Of a DNA stretch of 64,000 bases, positions 1 through 8,417 are shown one piece after another (within the stretch, counting starts at the first letter, position 1; each line of letters opens with the position of its first letter). Location of the stretch: contig PDSF01000038.1 in NCBI GenBank assembly GCA_002748355.1, forward strand, positions 1-64,000. Reading direction: 5' to 3'. This stretch comes from Planctomycetota bacterium. GTDB lineage: Bacteria > Planctomycetota > UBA1135 > GCA-002748355. The position numbers were made by a program, and so were the translations under genes. The notes under the pieces were generated by a model that saw nothing but the letters and a program-made list of their open reading frames with translations, was not told the DNA's origin and did not search any database.

Positions 1-2
1 GG

Positions 3-482
3 CGTTTGGGCGCGGGGATGGCCAGGGTGTTTCAGGGGACCATGGGCCTGGTGCTGGAGCGCTTCATGATTGGGTTTCTCTACCTGCACTCCGATGTTTC
101 GGGGCATCTGGAGTTCGATGTGGCGGCCGATGATGCTGCTGGTTTGGGCGCGATACGCGGGGTGAGTAACCCGGCCTCGATCCCGGTGAAGAACGAGTTT
201 TTGGCCTTACTCAGGCGTAACAAACGCAGGATTGGCGGGGCCCCTTCGCGCTTCTTGGTGCTCCCCAACCTTCCCGGAAACAGCCAGCACTTTGGCTCCA
301 GCTTGCCGATGCGAGCCGAATCCGAACCTTACTGCACAGATACCTTGGGGCGTCCCTTTTCTTGTGAGCGGGTGCACGTTGTCGATTGCAGTGTGCTGCC
401 CAGCATCACCGGGACCCCGCCAACTTTGACCTCTATGGCTAACGCCGGGCGCATCGCTGCGCTGTCGCAACGCGAATCATGA
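3..482 (+). CDS. GMC family oxidoreductase, C-terminal part (5' end outside window)
   Basis: This is the C-terminal 160 or so residues of a glucose-methanol-choline (FAD-dependent) alcohol oxidoreductase; the reading frame is open to the left edge, so the FAD-binding N-terminus lies outside. The sequence shows the GMC C-terminal signature: a QHFGSSLPM segment with the catalytic histidine, and near the end VVDCSVLPSITGTPPT followed by SMANAGRIA, the usual end of the substrate-binding domain and FAD-contacting helix. Enzymes of this family oxidise an alcohol to an aldehyde or ketone. The stop codon overlaps the next start (ATGA), so it is translationally coupled to the aminotransferase. Its substrate cannot be read from this fragment; the downstream aminotransferase and formyltransferase suggest the carbonyl product is aminated and then formylated. 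Confidence 0.85.
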   Translation, partial: RLGAGMARVFQGTMGLVLERFMIGFLYLHSDVSGHLEFDVAADDAAGLGAIRGVSNPASIPVKNEFLALLRRNKRRIGGAPSRFLVLPNLPGNSQHFGSSLPMRAESEPYCTDTLGRPFSCERVHVVDCSVLPSITGTPPTLTSMANAGRIAALSQRES

Positions 483-1900
483 CAAAGCTCTACACCTTCG
501 AGGACTGCAACGAACTCAATATCGAGCAGGTCCATAAGCTCTACCGCAAGCACGTTAACTCGAGTCGTGTCGATCTACTTTCGTCTTTTGACTTTGGTCG
601 TGAGTTGATTGCCGAGGCTGAGGGGATTTGGCTGACGACGCAGGGCGGCCGCCGCATCATGGACTTTACGGGCGGGATCGGCGTGCTCAGTCACGGGCAT
701 AACCACCCGCGCATCCTTGAGGTGCGTCGGCGCTTCCAAGAGCAAAAGCGGATGGAGGTGCATAAGAACTACTTTTCGCCCTATGTCGCCGCGCTTGGGC
801 ACAATATCGCGAGTATTCTCCCTGGCGACTTGGACTACTCCTTCTTCCCCAATTCCGGCTCCGAGGCTGTGGATGGGGCGCTGAAGACAGCGATCAAGTA
901 CCACGGCGGGAAGCGGTCCAAGATCCTTTACTCGGATATTGCCTTTCACGGCAAGCTCTTCGGTCCGGCGAGTGTGACCTGCTCGCCGGAGAATAACTTT
1001 GCCTATCCGCGGATTCCCGGATGTGAGCAGTTTGTCTACGACGACATCGAGTCGGTGAAGCGCAAGATCGAAGAGTCGCGCAATGCGCGCGGGGAGAGCA
1101 GTTTTGCTGGGCTGATCCTCGAGCCGATGAATGTCAGCAATATGCGGGCCTGTTCTCCGGACTTCCTGCGGGAGCTGCGCGAGATTTGCACGAAGGAGGA
1201 CATCGTCCTGATCTTCGATGAGGTCTACTCCGGATGGTGCAAGTCGGGGACCCTGTTCAACTTCATGCGCGTCGAAGGACTGCTGCCCGATGTGCTGTGC
1301 ATGGCCAAGTCCTTCGGTGGTGGCAAGGCTTCGATCTCGGGCATCGTGACCCGCAAGAAGGTCTTCGAGCGGGCCTTCGATCATCCCTCTTCGGCCAATC
1401 TGCAGACCAGCACCTTCTATGCCTTTGGTGAGGAGACGGTGACCGCACTAGAGGCGGTCAATATCATCGTCGAGGACGACTACGTCGGGCGCTCAAAGCA
1501 TATTGAGCAGAAGATTGGCGAGCACTTCGCGCGGCTGCGCGAAAAGCATCCCAAGTTCATTCGCGATGCTCGCGGGGCGGGTGCCATCCACGGAGTCTTC
1601 TTGAGCGCCGGCCCCGAGATCTTGAACAAGATGGTCGGGCTGCTGCCGGGCGAGCTCTTCGATGATAAGAACTTCATGAAGAAGCTGGTCACCGCCGCCG
1701 TGGTAAGCGATCTCTACACCGAGCACGGGATCTTGACCTTTATTAGTTTGGGCGTCGATATCCATCTGATCGTGGCGCCGTCGCTGATCGTTACCGATGA
1801 GGAACTGGATCGCTTCTTTGCTGCGCTCGATAAGACGCTTAGCAAGGGGATGTTTAAGCTCGTTTCGACCTTCGCCAAAAAGAAGTTTTTGAAAAAGTGA
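479..1900 (+). CDS. Class III PLP-dependent aminotransferase
   Basis: A 473-residue fold-type I class III aminotransferase, the usual length for this family (EctB, ornithine and 4-aminobutyrate aminotransferases). Visible family marks are GGIGVLSHGHNHP near the N-terminus, the PLP phosphate-binding region NSGSEAVDGALK, the cofactor aspartate in IFDEVYSGW, and the Schiff-base lysine in MAKSFGGGK. The start ATG overlaps the stop of the upstream GMC oxidoreductase, and the stop overlaps the GTG of the formyltransferase, so all three are one operon. It probably transfers an amino group to the carbonyl made by the oxidoreductase. The exact substrate (sugar, polyamine-like or other) is unknown. The nearest functional label would be diaminobutyrate/4-aminobutyrate-type, but I do not assign one. 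Confidence 0.88.
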   Translation: MTKLYTFEDCNELNIEQVHKLYRKHVNSSRVDLLSSFDFGRELIAEAEGIWLTTQGGRRIMDFTGGIGVLSHGHNHPRILEVRRRFQEQKRMEVHKNYFSPYVAALGHNIASILPGDLDYSFFPNSGSEAVDGALKTAIKYHGGKRSKILYSDIAFHGKLFGPASVTCSPENNFAYPRIPGCEQFVYDDIESVKRKIEESRNARGESSFAGLILEPMNVSNMRACSPDFLRELREICTKEDIVLIFDEVYSGWCKSGTLFNFMRVEGLLPDVLCMAKSFGGGKASISGIVTRKKVFERAFDHPSSANLQTSTFYAFGEETVTALEAVNIIVEDDYVGRSKHIEQKIGEHFARLREKHPKFIRDARGAGAIHGVFLSAGPEILNKMVGLLPGELFDDKNFMKKLVTAAVVSDLYTEHGILTFISLGVDIHLIVAPSLIVTDEELDRFFAALDKTLSKGMFKLVSTFAKKKFLKK

Positions 1901-2649
1901 AGAATCCCGGGATCTATATCATTACCACAGAGGATCCTCTCTGGTCTGACCTCCTGGTCGAGTCGGTGATCAAGTCGTTCCCGGGCCAGGTCAAGGGTGT
2001 TGGGCTCAGTGGTGGGCTTCTGACCAAGAGACGGCTGGTGATGAGCCCGTTTATCTACGGGTTCTTGCGATACGCTGTTCTCGGCAGCAAGGTTGTGTGG
2101 AGCATGCTCTTTGGTGGTAAGGTGGCGCGTATGGCTAAGCGCCACGGCGTTCCGGTTGACGAGCTGCCCTCGGTCAAGGATGGCAAGCTGGAGTCCATCC
2201 TCGCCGAGCGCGAGGTCGAGCTGATGGTTTCGATCAATTGCTCGCAAAAGCTGCGCGAGCGGGAGTTTGCCAAGCCACGCTTCGGCACGATCAATATTCA
2301 CAACAGTTCCCTGCCCGAATATCGAGGCCTGATGCCGATACTGCACGCGATCCGCGAGGGGCGCGGCGAAAACGGTGTTACCATCCACCAAATCAACAAA
2401 GATTTGGATGACGGTGGGATTCTCGCGCAGGAGAAGCTCGAGGTCGCAGTAGGGGAGGACTTGCTGGGTGTGTGGCGGCGATGCGTCGATCTTGGTTGCA
2501 GCATGCTGCCAGAGGTGATCAAGGATGTGTTTGAGGGAAAGGCTACGGCCTCGCCCAACGACAGCGGGCAAGCGAGCTATTTCTCCTTTCCGACCTGGGC
2601 GCAGATCCGGGCTTATCGGCGGGCACTGCGCCGCGGCGCTAGCAGCTGA
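1897..2649 (+). CDS. Formyltransferase family protein (N-formylation of an amine)
   Basis: A 250-residue protein with the N10-formyltetrahydrofolate-dependent formyltransferase fold shared by Fmt, PurN and ArnA. The C-terminal half carries the hallmark catalytic block: INIHNSSLPEYRG (Asn-His of the catalytic triad and the SLLP-like loop), then GVTIHQINKDLDDGGIL, where the second Asp is the expected catalytic residue. The N-terminal about 90 residues are divergent. It is too short for a methionyl-tRNA formyltransferase and has no Fmt C-terminal domain, so a small-molecule or sugar-amine acceptor is more likely. The GTG start overlaps the aminotransferase stop (GTGA). Context suggests it formylates the amine made by the preceding enzyme. 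Confidence 0.85.
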   Translation: MKNPGIYIITTEDPLWSDLLVESVIKSFPGQVKGVGLSGGLLTKRRLVMSPFIYGFLRYAVLGSKVVWSMLFGGKVARMAKRHGVPVDELPSVKDGKLESILAEREVELMVSINCSQKLREREFAKPRFGTINIHNSSLPEYRGLMPILHAIREGRGENGVTIHQINKDLDDGGILAQEKLEVAVGEDLLGVWRRCVDLGCSMLPEVIKDVFEGKATASPNDSGQASYFSFPTWAQIRAYRRALRRGASS

Positions 2650-2779
2650 GCCTTATCCTGCTGGGTCGCACAAGACCGCGCCGTCTGGCGAAAGAAGGAA
2701 TGTGATCCCCATAGGCTGGGTTGATAAGGTCGCGTGGTAGAAAACTGCCACTCGCGAGTCTCTTTCAATCGCCTGCCAG

Positions 2780-5317
2780 ATGCTGGGTATCACAAAACAA
2801 AAACGAGTGCAGCTGGCCTGGCTGCTCTTCGCTATCTGGGCGGCTGTGATCGCCTGGGCGCAGTACCAAGCGATTGCCAACGATGGGTTCTGGGCGGGCG
2901 TGCGTATTGAATGGGCCAAGGCCTTGCCCGTCTTGGGCTTGTTCCTGGGCTTTGCCGGGACGCAGTATTTTGTGCGCGGGGAGCAGGGCGTTGCCCGGCA
3001 CGCCTTGCTTTGGAGTTTGGGGCTCACAGCCGCGCTCCTTGTCGTTAGTGACCCTTTGTCCTTGTCGTGGAAGTTCCTGTTCTTCTGCGCTACGGCCTTC
3101 CTCCTGGCCGAGGCTGGGCGCCTGTTGCTGTCGCGCATTGGTTTTGTTCGGACCCCGCTCTGGCTTGGCTGGCTGCTCAGCATGGCACTGCTGCATTATC
3201 TGCTGATGGCGGCGGCCTACGCTGGGGTATTAGACATATTCATCTGTTCTGTCCCTATTGGTCTCTTAGTCATGCTGGGGGGGGTGCACCTCGCGCTAGG
3301 CTCGGGCAAGGCCTGGGTTGCCGGGGGCTCTGCCCTGAAGATGCAGCGAAGCGAAGGGCTGCTGCTCTTTGCCATCGTGATGGTGCTCCTGCTTAGCTTC
3401 ATCTCTGGGAGCTTGCCGCAGACCTATACCGACGGATTGGTCTACAGGTTGCCGTATCTGCAGGCCCTGGTGCAGGGAGGGTCGATTCCCCAGCACCATG
3501 ACCTCTGGGTTTGGGCGATTCCGCAGCCGGCGATCTTGCAGATGTTTCCGGGTTATCGCGAATTCGGCGAAATCGGGGCTGCATGGACCGTCCTCTTGAT
3601 GTTTGGAGCCTTGGCCATGGTGAGCTATGGCTTTGCCCGGGAACTTTCTGGCTCGCGAACTCTCGGGCTATTAGCGGTCCTGCTCATCGTGTCGCTGCCA
3701 CCCGCTTGGATACTCTCGACTGCTATCTATTCTGATATTTTTATCGCCGCTTATACGCTTGGCGGTCTTGCCTTGCTTGTGCGGGCGCTGCAAGAAGAGG
3801 AGGCTGGGCTGCCCACGTCGAGGTCCTGGCTCTTGCCCGCTGCCGCGCTTCTGGGCTTTGCGGCGAGCATTAAGGTCAACGCACCGATCGTCATTCTTGT
3901 GGTCCTCGCTGTGCTCTTGATGACCACGAAGGCCGCCTGGAGACTGCTTATTTCGCGAAGCGCCCTGCTTGCGCTTGGGACTTCTGTGGCCTTTGCCGCG
4001 CCCTGGTACCTGTGGACCTTTGCGCAGACCGGTAATCCGGTGTTTCCCTTCTTGAACTCGGTTTTTCCGACCAAGATTGAGACCGCAACGATTTTTACCG
4101 ATGAGGCACGTTCTCAGTTCGCATTTGATCCCTCGCTGCTCAACTACTTGAAGCTCCCCTGGGATCTTAGCTTTGCGACCAGCCGCTTCGGGTCCTACCC
4201 GAATGGCTCCTTCGGTCCCTGGGCTCTGTTGCTCTTGCCAGTGCTGTTCCTGGCCTTGTTGCTGCGGCTGCTTCGAGCTCGGGGGCAGGGACGCTCGGAG
4301 GGATTCCCGCTGCGATTTTCGCTGGCGCTGCTGCTGGCTCCTGCTCTTGCCTTCTTTGGCACCTCGGCCTTCCTCGGTATCTCGGTGTTTCGCTACTCCT
4401 TGGCCGGATACATGCTGGTCGTGATTGCCGGGGCGGGACTGGCTGGACCCTTTGCGCGTTCACTGCGTTTTGTCGGCGCTTTTGCCGTGCTGCCGGTGCT
4501 CTTCTTGGTCTTGATTGGCTCGCGGATGAACTATCACGTCGATGGTGGTATTGGCGAGGATGTTTATTTTGGCGAGCAGAGCCGAGAACAGTTCCTGGAT
4601 AAGCATACCCACGGCATCCCCGAGTACGTTGACGCGAACATTGCCCTTGGTGAAACGCTGTTCACCTCGATGTTCTTCTTCGTCAATCGCTTCTGTGCGC
4701 ACGCGTACCACATCTCGACCGAGTCCTCCTTGCTCGGCAAGGTCGCGACGATGGAGAAGCTGCGGCAATACATCGATGAGCACAAGGTGCGTTACTGGGT
4801 TATGAACCGTGCAACGCCCCCTGAATACCTGGTCAAGCAGGGCCTCTTCGAGGAGCTGCTGACCGAAGACCGCGTCGTTTATGGCGCAGGGCCTTATGCG
4901 GTGTACGACCTGAGGCGCCCGCCCACGGTGCTACGGAGGCTCGAATTGGGTGTCGGGCGCTGGAGCCAGCAGGAAGCTCTGCTCGCAGGCAAGCTAGGTG
5001 TGTCGGCGGCGCCGGCGACGCATGCGAGTTGCGAGCTTGCTCTCAAGGATGGTGAGGCTTTCGTGCGTGGGCAGGTCGAGGTTGAGGCTGAACTCGAAGC
5101 CGCCACCGTGCTGCTGCACATGGTTTTTCACGATGCGCAGCGGCAGGTGGTGGCCCGCAAGGTCGCTGACGCAAGGCTGGGAGGGCAAAAGCAACGGCTC
5201 CACTTCTATACGCCGGTGCCAGGGGGGGCGCAGTCTCTGCAGCTGATCTTGCAGCCCTGGCGGGAGATGGATGGCGCGATTGAACTGAAGGGCGGCTCCT
5301 TGCAGACCCTGCCTTGA
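2780..5317 (+). CDS. Large polytopic membrane protein, GT-C / ArnT-PMT-like glycosyltransferase
   Basis: An 845-residue protein with roughly 12 or more hydrophobic segments in its first 590 residues and a soluble C-terminal part of about 250 residues. The segment PWYLWTFAQTGNPVFP is typical of the loop found in bacterial membrane glycosyltransferases of the GT39/GT83-like GT-C superfamily, which transfer sugars from polyprenyl-phosphate donors on the periplasmic side. An acidic YSDIF motif and the acidic and aromatic residues after the third helix (for example TYTDGLVYRLP) fit the external catalytic loop. The C-terminal domain is beta-rich and unrecognised. It lies 130 bp after the formyltransferase on the same strand; a role in modifying a surface glycan or lipid fits the upstream trio but is inference. 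Confidence 0.65.
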   Translation: MLGITKQKRVQLAWLLFAIWAAVIAWAQYQAIANDGFWAGVRIEWAKALPVLGLFLGFAGTQYFVRGEQGVARHALLWSLGLTAALLVVSDPLSLSWKFLFFCATAFLLAEAGRLLLSRIGFVRTPLWLGWLLSMALLHYLLMAAAYAGVLDIFICSVPIGLLVMLGGVHLALGSGKAWVAGGSALKMQRSEGLLLFAIVMVLLLSFISGSLPQTYTDGLVYRLPYLQALVQGGSIPQHHDLWVWAIPQPAILQMFPGYREFGEIGAAWTVLLMFGALAMVSYGFARELSGSRTLGLLAVLLIVSLPPAWILSTAIYSDIFIAAYTLGGLALLVRALQEEEAGLPTSRSWLLPAAALLGFAASIKVNAPIVILVVLAVLLMTTKAAWRLLISRSALLALGTSVAFAAPWYLWTFAQTGNPVFPFLNSVFPTKIETATIFTDEARSQFAFDPSLLNYLKLPWDLSFATSRFGSYPNGSFGPWALLLLPVLFLALLLRLLRARGQGRSEGFPLRFSLALLLAPALAFFGTSAFLGISVFRYSLAGYMLVVIAGAGLAGPFARSLRFVGAFAVLPVLFLVLIGSRMNYHVDGGIGEDVYFGEQSREQFLDKHTHGIPEYVDANIALGETLFTSMFFFVNRFCAHAYHISTESSLLGKVATMEKLRQYIDEHKVRYWVMNRATPPEYLVKQGLFEELLTEDRVVYGAGPYAVYDLRRPPTVLRRLELGVGRWSQQEALLAGKLGVSAAPATHASCELALKDGEAFVRGQVEVEAELEAATVLLHMVFHDAQRQVVARKVADARLGGQKQRLHFYTPVPGGAQSLQLILQPWREMDGAIELKGGSLQTLP

Positions 5318-5390
5318 GCCTGAGTCGGCCTTGGCTGCTTTGGGAGAGTTCTGCAACGCCCTGCCCGTCCTCTAGCTATGCTCCGCGGGC

Positions 5391-5410
5391 CTTTTCAACA
5401 GCCCCTGCTA
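5391..5410 (-). repeat. Dispersed motif copy 1 (TAGCAGG...GTTGAAAAG)
   Basis: On the minus strand this reads TAGCAGGGGCTGTTGAAAAG. Two related copies lie at 33205-33222 and 34158-34173, all in intergenic DNA. It may be a remnant or end of a small mobile element; that is a guess. Confidence 0.35.
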
Positions 5411-5444
5411 TGTTCCTCGGGCATTTCGATAACGGAGTTCTCCC

Positions 5445-6647
5445 TTGTTCCGCACCTGCCTCGCAGCCCTGTGCTTTCTGCTTACGCCGGCCCTTGCTCA
5501 GTCGACGCTGCGCATTGCGAGCTACAACCTGCTCAACCTCTTCGATGCCTATGACGATCCCTATCACAGCGACGAGGGGACGGCGCCGAAGAACCGCTGG
5601 GACCTAGCTCTGCTGCGTACGACCATCGATGGGCTGGCAGCCGACGTGCTGGCGGTGCAGGAGGTCGAGAATCGCGGCGTGCTCGAAATGCTGAACCGGG
5701 GTCTGGCCAAGCCCTTCCCGCACGTCGAGCTGATCGAGGGGAACGATGGGCGCGGTATCGATGTCGGGCTACTAAGCCGTTTCCCGATCCGGAGGGCTAT
5801 GAGTCATCGCGGGATAGCCCTGGATCAGGAGCTCGCCCCTGATCGTTCGATGTCCCGGGATGTCGTGATCTTCGAACTCGAGCTTGGGCCAAAGACGCGT
5901 TTGCTGGTGGCTCCGCTGCACCTCAAATCCAAGCGTTCGAGTTCTGGTGATCCGCAGAGCGCGAAGTGGCGCCAGGCCGAGGCGCGGGCGGCGCTGGCCG
6001 CCTTCCGCCAGCTGCGGGCTCGCGGCTGCGACCTGCCCTTCGTCTTGCTCGGGGACTTCAATGACGAGCGCGAGAGTGAGGCCTTGGCGCCGCTGTTCGC
6101 GGCCCTACACGATGCCTTCGCTGATCTCCCGGAGGAGAAGCGTTGGAGCTTCGAGTTTGCCGGCAAGCGCTCGCAGATCGATCATCTGCTCTTCGATGGC
6201 GCGTTGACCCTGCAGAAGGCCAGGGTTGTGCGGGAGAAGGGCAGCGCCAGCGATCACGCTCCCATCTGGGTGGAGTTCCAAGTCGCGGGAACCCTGCAGC
6301 GGACCCAGGTGGAAGAGAAGCAGCAGCGCAAGTACGCGCCGCCGGAGCCGCGTTTCTTCGATCTCGCCAAGAAGCCGCGGCTCAAGGGCTTCTTGCTCAA
6401 GGAGCTGCGTTTGCGCGGTCAGGTCCTGAGCATCACCCCGACGCGGCGCGGGGGCCATCTGAGCCTCGGCTTCGGCTGGGACAAAAAGCAGATGCTCGAG
6501 CTCTTCGTGCGCCGCGGGGCAAAGGGGCGCTTCGCCAATCTTGAGAAGTGGAAGGGGAGGATCCTCGAGGTGCAGGGGCCCTTGTCGCGCTACCGCGGTC
6601 GCTTGCAGATGGAACTCTCGCGACCCGAGCAGGTAAAGCTGCGCTGA
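5445..6647 (+). CDS. Secreted endonuclease/exonuclease/phosphatase-family nuclease with C-terminal OB-fold
   Basis: A 400-residue exported metal-dependent hydrolase. A signal peptide occupies about residues 1-18 (ending TPALAQ). The EEP domain follows: IASYNLLNLFD (Asn metal-site residue), AVQEVENRG (catalytic Glu), APLHLKSKR, LLGDFND (Asp-Asn pair) and SDHAPI (catalytic Asp-His) are all present, so the active site looks complete. The last about 85 residues (LRLRGQVLSITPTRRGGHL through LSRYRGRLQMEL) look like the small OB-fold found at the end of bacterial extracellular nucleases, which would bind DNA or RNA. A TTG start is used, 7 nt after GGAG, because it gives the signal peptide. It is probably a secreted or periplasmic nuclease for nutrient scavenging. 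Confidence 0.8.
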   Translation: MFRTCLAALCFLLTPALAQSTLRIASYNLLNLFDAYDDPYHSDEGTAPKNRWDLALLRTTIDGLAADVLAVQEVENRGVLEMLNRGLAKPFPHVELIEGNDGRGIDVGLLSRFPIRRAMSHRGIALDQELAPDRSMSRDVVIFELELGPKTRLLVAPLHLKSKRSSSGDPQSAKWRQAEARAALAAFRQLRARGCDLPFVLLGDFNDERESEALAPLFAALHDAFADLPEEKRWSFEFAGKRSQIDHLLFDGALTLQKARVVREKGSASDHAPIWVEFQVAGTLQRTQVEEKQQRKYAPPEPRFFDLAKKPRLKGFLLKELRLRGQVLSITPTRRGGHLSLGFGWDKKQMLELFVRRGAKGRFANLEKWKGRILEVQGPLSRYRGRLQMELSRPEQVKLR

Positions 6648-6670
6648 GCCGAGATGCCGGCACCTCGGCT
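6647..6670. terminator. Likely bidirectional hairpin between convergent genes
   Basis: Arms AGCCGAG/CTCGGCT plus TGCC/GGCA, with one A-C mismatch, form a 24-nt near-palindrome that begins at the stop codon of the nuclease gene and faces the end of the nitrilase gene. There is no T-run, so termination is likely but not certain. Confidence 0.45.
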
Positions 6671-6701
6671 TGCTTGGCTACTAGCGGGCCTTTACAGCCT
6701 G

Positions 6702-7550
6702 CTAGGCCTCCGGGTCGAGGCGGCTTTTCTTTTGGTTTAGCTCGGCGTAGATGTCGTCGCGTCGGTCCTTGGTGACCGGGATGGCTCTGCGGATCAGCTG
6801 CACTTGCCGGAGTTCGAAGTCTGCAGACACGACCCCTTCTTCGCCGTTGCCCTGGGCCAGAACCTCTCCAGTGGGATCGATGAGTATCGAGTTGCCGGGG
6901 TATTTGACGTCCTTGCCACTGACCAGGGAGGGATCGAGGCCGCAGCGGTTGCTGGCCGCGACGAAGCATTGGTTTTCGACGGCGCGCGCGCGGTTGAGCA
7001 ACCGCCAGTGCGCGGCTCGGACATCGGGCCACTGTGCCGGGATTACGATGATCTCGGCACCTTGCTGGTAGAGGTGGCGGATGAGTTCGGGAAAGCGCAG
7101 GTCGTAGCAGATGGCGACCCCCAGGCGTGCGAACTCGGTGTCGAGGATGAGCGCATCGCTGCCGCTTTTGAACCAGCGCTCTTCGCCTAGGGGGGTGAAG
7201 AGGTGGATCTTGCGGTAGCTGCCGAGCAGCTCGCCTTTGTCGTAGACGTGGGCGCGGTTGTAGAGCTTGCCGTCGGCGAGCAGCTCGTTGCCCGAACCGA
7301 CGATGCAGACATTGAGGTCGCGACTGAGCTGGCGAATCTCTTCGTGGGCATCCTCGACTTCGCCCTGGACGCTCGCTGTGTCGCTGCCCATGAAGGAGGA
7401 GGACCAAAGCTCGGGAAGCACGCAGAGTCGAGTTCCGCCATCGCTGGCTTCTTCGATCAACTCTGTCGCAACGCGAAGGTTGTGGGCGACCTGGCCCTTG
7501 CGGATGTCCCACTGCAGGCAGGAGACACGTAAGTCTTTTGCTTCCGGCAT
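6702..7550 (-). CDS. Carbon-nitrogen hydrolase (nitrilase superfamily amidase)
   Basis: A 282-residue cytoplasmic enzyme of the omega-amidase/YafV/Nit2-like branch. The Glu-Lys-Cys catalytic triad is visible: Glu in CVLPELWSS, Lys in SYRKIHLF and Cys in VAICYDLRFPE. The length is typical. It should hydrolyse a small amide, for example the deaminated-glutamine product alpha-ketoglutaramate; the substrate is inferred from the family only. I start at ATG 7550 (MPEAKDLRVSCLQWD), because the extra 15 residues from a TTG at 7595 precede the conserved first strand; that TTG overlaps the TGA of the HAD gene, so the longer form is possible. It is probably co-transcribed with the HAD hydrolase. Confidence 0.85.
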   Translation of the reverse strand: MPEAKDLRVSCLQWDIRKGQVAHNLRVATELIEEASDGGTRLCVLPELWSSSFMGSDTASVQGEVEDAHEEIRQLSRDLNVCIVGSGNELLADGKLYNRAHVYDKGELLGSYRKIHLFTPLGEERWFKSGSDALILDTEFARLGVAICYDLRFPELIRHLYQQGAEIIVIPAQWPDVRAAHWRLLNRARAVENQCFVAASNRCGLDPSLVSGKDVKYPGNSILIDPTGEVLAQGNGEEGVVSADFELRQVQLIRRAIPVTKDRRDDIYAELNQKKSRLDPEA

Positions 7551-7591
7551 GGCTGCGGATGATAGCCCGCAGTTCTGCCGGAGCGACCTCT

Positions 7592-8392
7592 TCAATCGCT
7601 TGTCAGAAGGGCTTGGCAGATGCTTTTGAGGTTGGGGGCGCTGGGGTACTTGGATGGACCCCAGTCACCGAAGGGATCGAGGATGCAGGCATGGCAGCCA
7701 GCGGCGCGCGCTCCGACATAGTCGATGGTCGGTAGGTCGCCGACGTGGAGGGCTTTTTCTGCCGGGCAGGCGGCGATCTCGAGGGCGAGGTGAAAGATCG
7801 CGGGGTCGGGCTTCTCGACACCGACCAGCTGAGAGTCGATGACCGCATCGAAGGCGTCCTCAAGGCCGACATTCGCCAGCTTGCGCGCCACGGTGCCATC
7901 GGCATTGCTGACGACGATCAGGCGAAGGCCTCGCTCGCGTAGCTGGCGGAAGAGCCCAGGTAGCTCCGGATCGAGCTGGCTCCAGAGGGCGTCCCAGGTC
8001 TTTGGCTCTTTGAGCTGCTGCGCCAAAGGGTGCAGAGCATCGAGGGAGAGGGCGGCGGCTGTGGCTCCGGCATGAACGAGCATGGCCTGGAGGTAGATCG
8101 GCAGGGTGCCATCGGCTTCGGTTGAATGTCCTCCCTCGAGATACTCGGTGACGTTGACCCGAGCCGCCGCTTCCGCGCGTGCGAGGCTGCTGGCGTCGAG
8201 CTTGGCGCCGCTCTCTGCCAGCCCCGCCTGGAGGAGGATTTGGGAGAGGAATTCGAAGTCGAGCGAGAGGATGGTGTTGCCGGCGTCCAGGAAGAGTGCT
8301 TGCAAGCCTTTCGGAAGGACGAGCTTGGACGCAGACTTGGGGGAACCCGGCGGCTGCTGGGGACTATGGGACGTATTCGAGGATTCCGACAT
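7592..8392 (-). CDS. HAD-superfamily hydrolase
   Basis: A 266-residue haloacid-dehalogenase-type hydrolase. Motif I is LFLDAGNTI, with the nucleophile Asp followed at +2 by Gly rather than Asp; this DAGxT form is a recognised variant within the superfamily. Motif II is VSNADG, motif III is the Lys in VEKPDPAIF, and motif IV is HVGDLPTIDYVGA. A four-helix cap domain lies between motifs I and II, so this is a C1-type HAD. The first about 28 residues are Ser/Pro-rich and probably disordered. The start codon lies in a CATG tetranucleotide that also contains an ATG on the opposite strand. It overlaps or abuts the nitrilase gene downstream. Substrate unknown. Confidence 0.82.
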   Translation of the reverse strand: MSESSNTSHSPQQPPGSPKSASKLVLPKGLQALFLDAGNTILSLDFEFLSQILLQAGLAESGAKLDASSLARAEAAARVNVTEYLEGGHSTEADGTLPIYLQAMLVHAGATAAALSLDALHPLAQQLKEPKTWDALWSQLDPELPGLFRQLRERGLRLIVVSNADGTVARKLANVGLEDAFDAVIDSQLVGVEKPDPAIFHLALEIAACPAEKALHVGDLPTIDYVGARAAGCHACILDPFGDWGPSKYPSAPNLKSICQALLTSD

Positions 8393-8417
8393 GCCGAGCT
8401 TCTTACAAGGGACAGCG

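Noticed and set aside
6433..7512. A 359-codon frame opposite and overlapping the nuclease and nitrilase genes
   Set aside because: Composition is Arg/Pro-rich shadow of the real nitrilase reading frame, no ribosome-binding site or recognisable domain.
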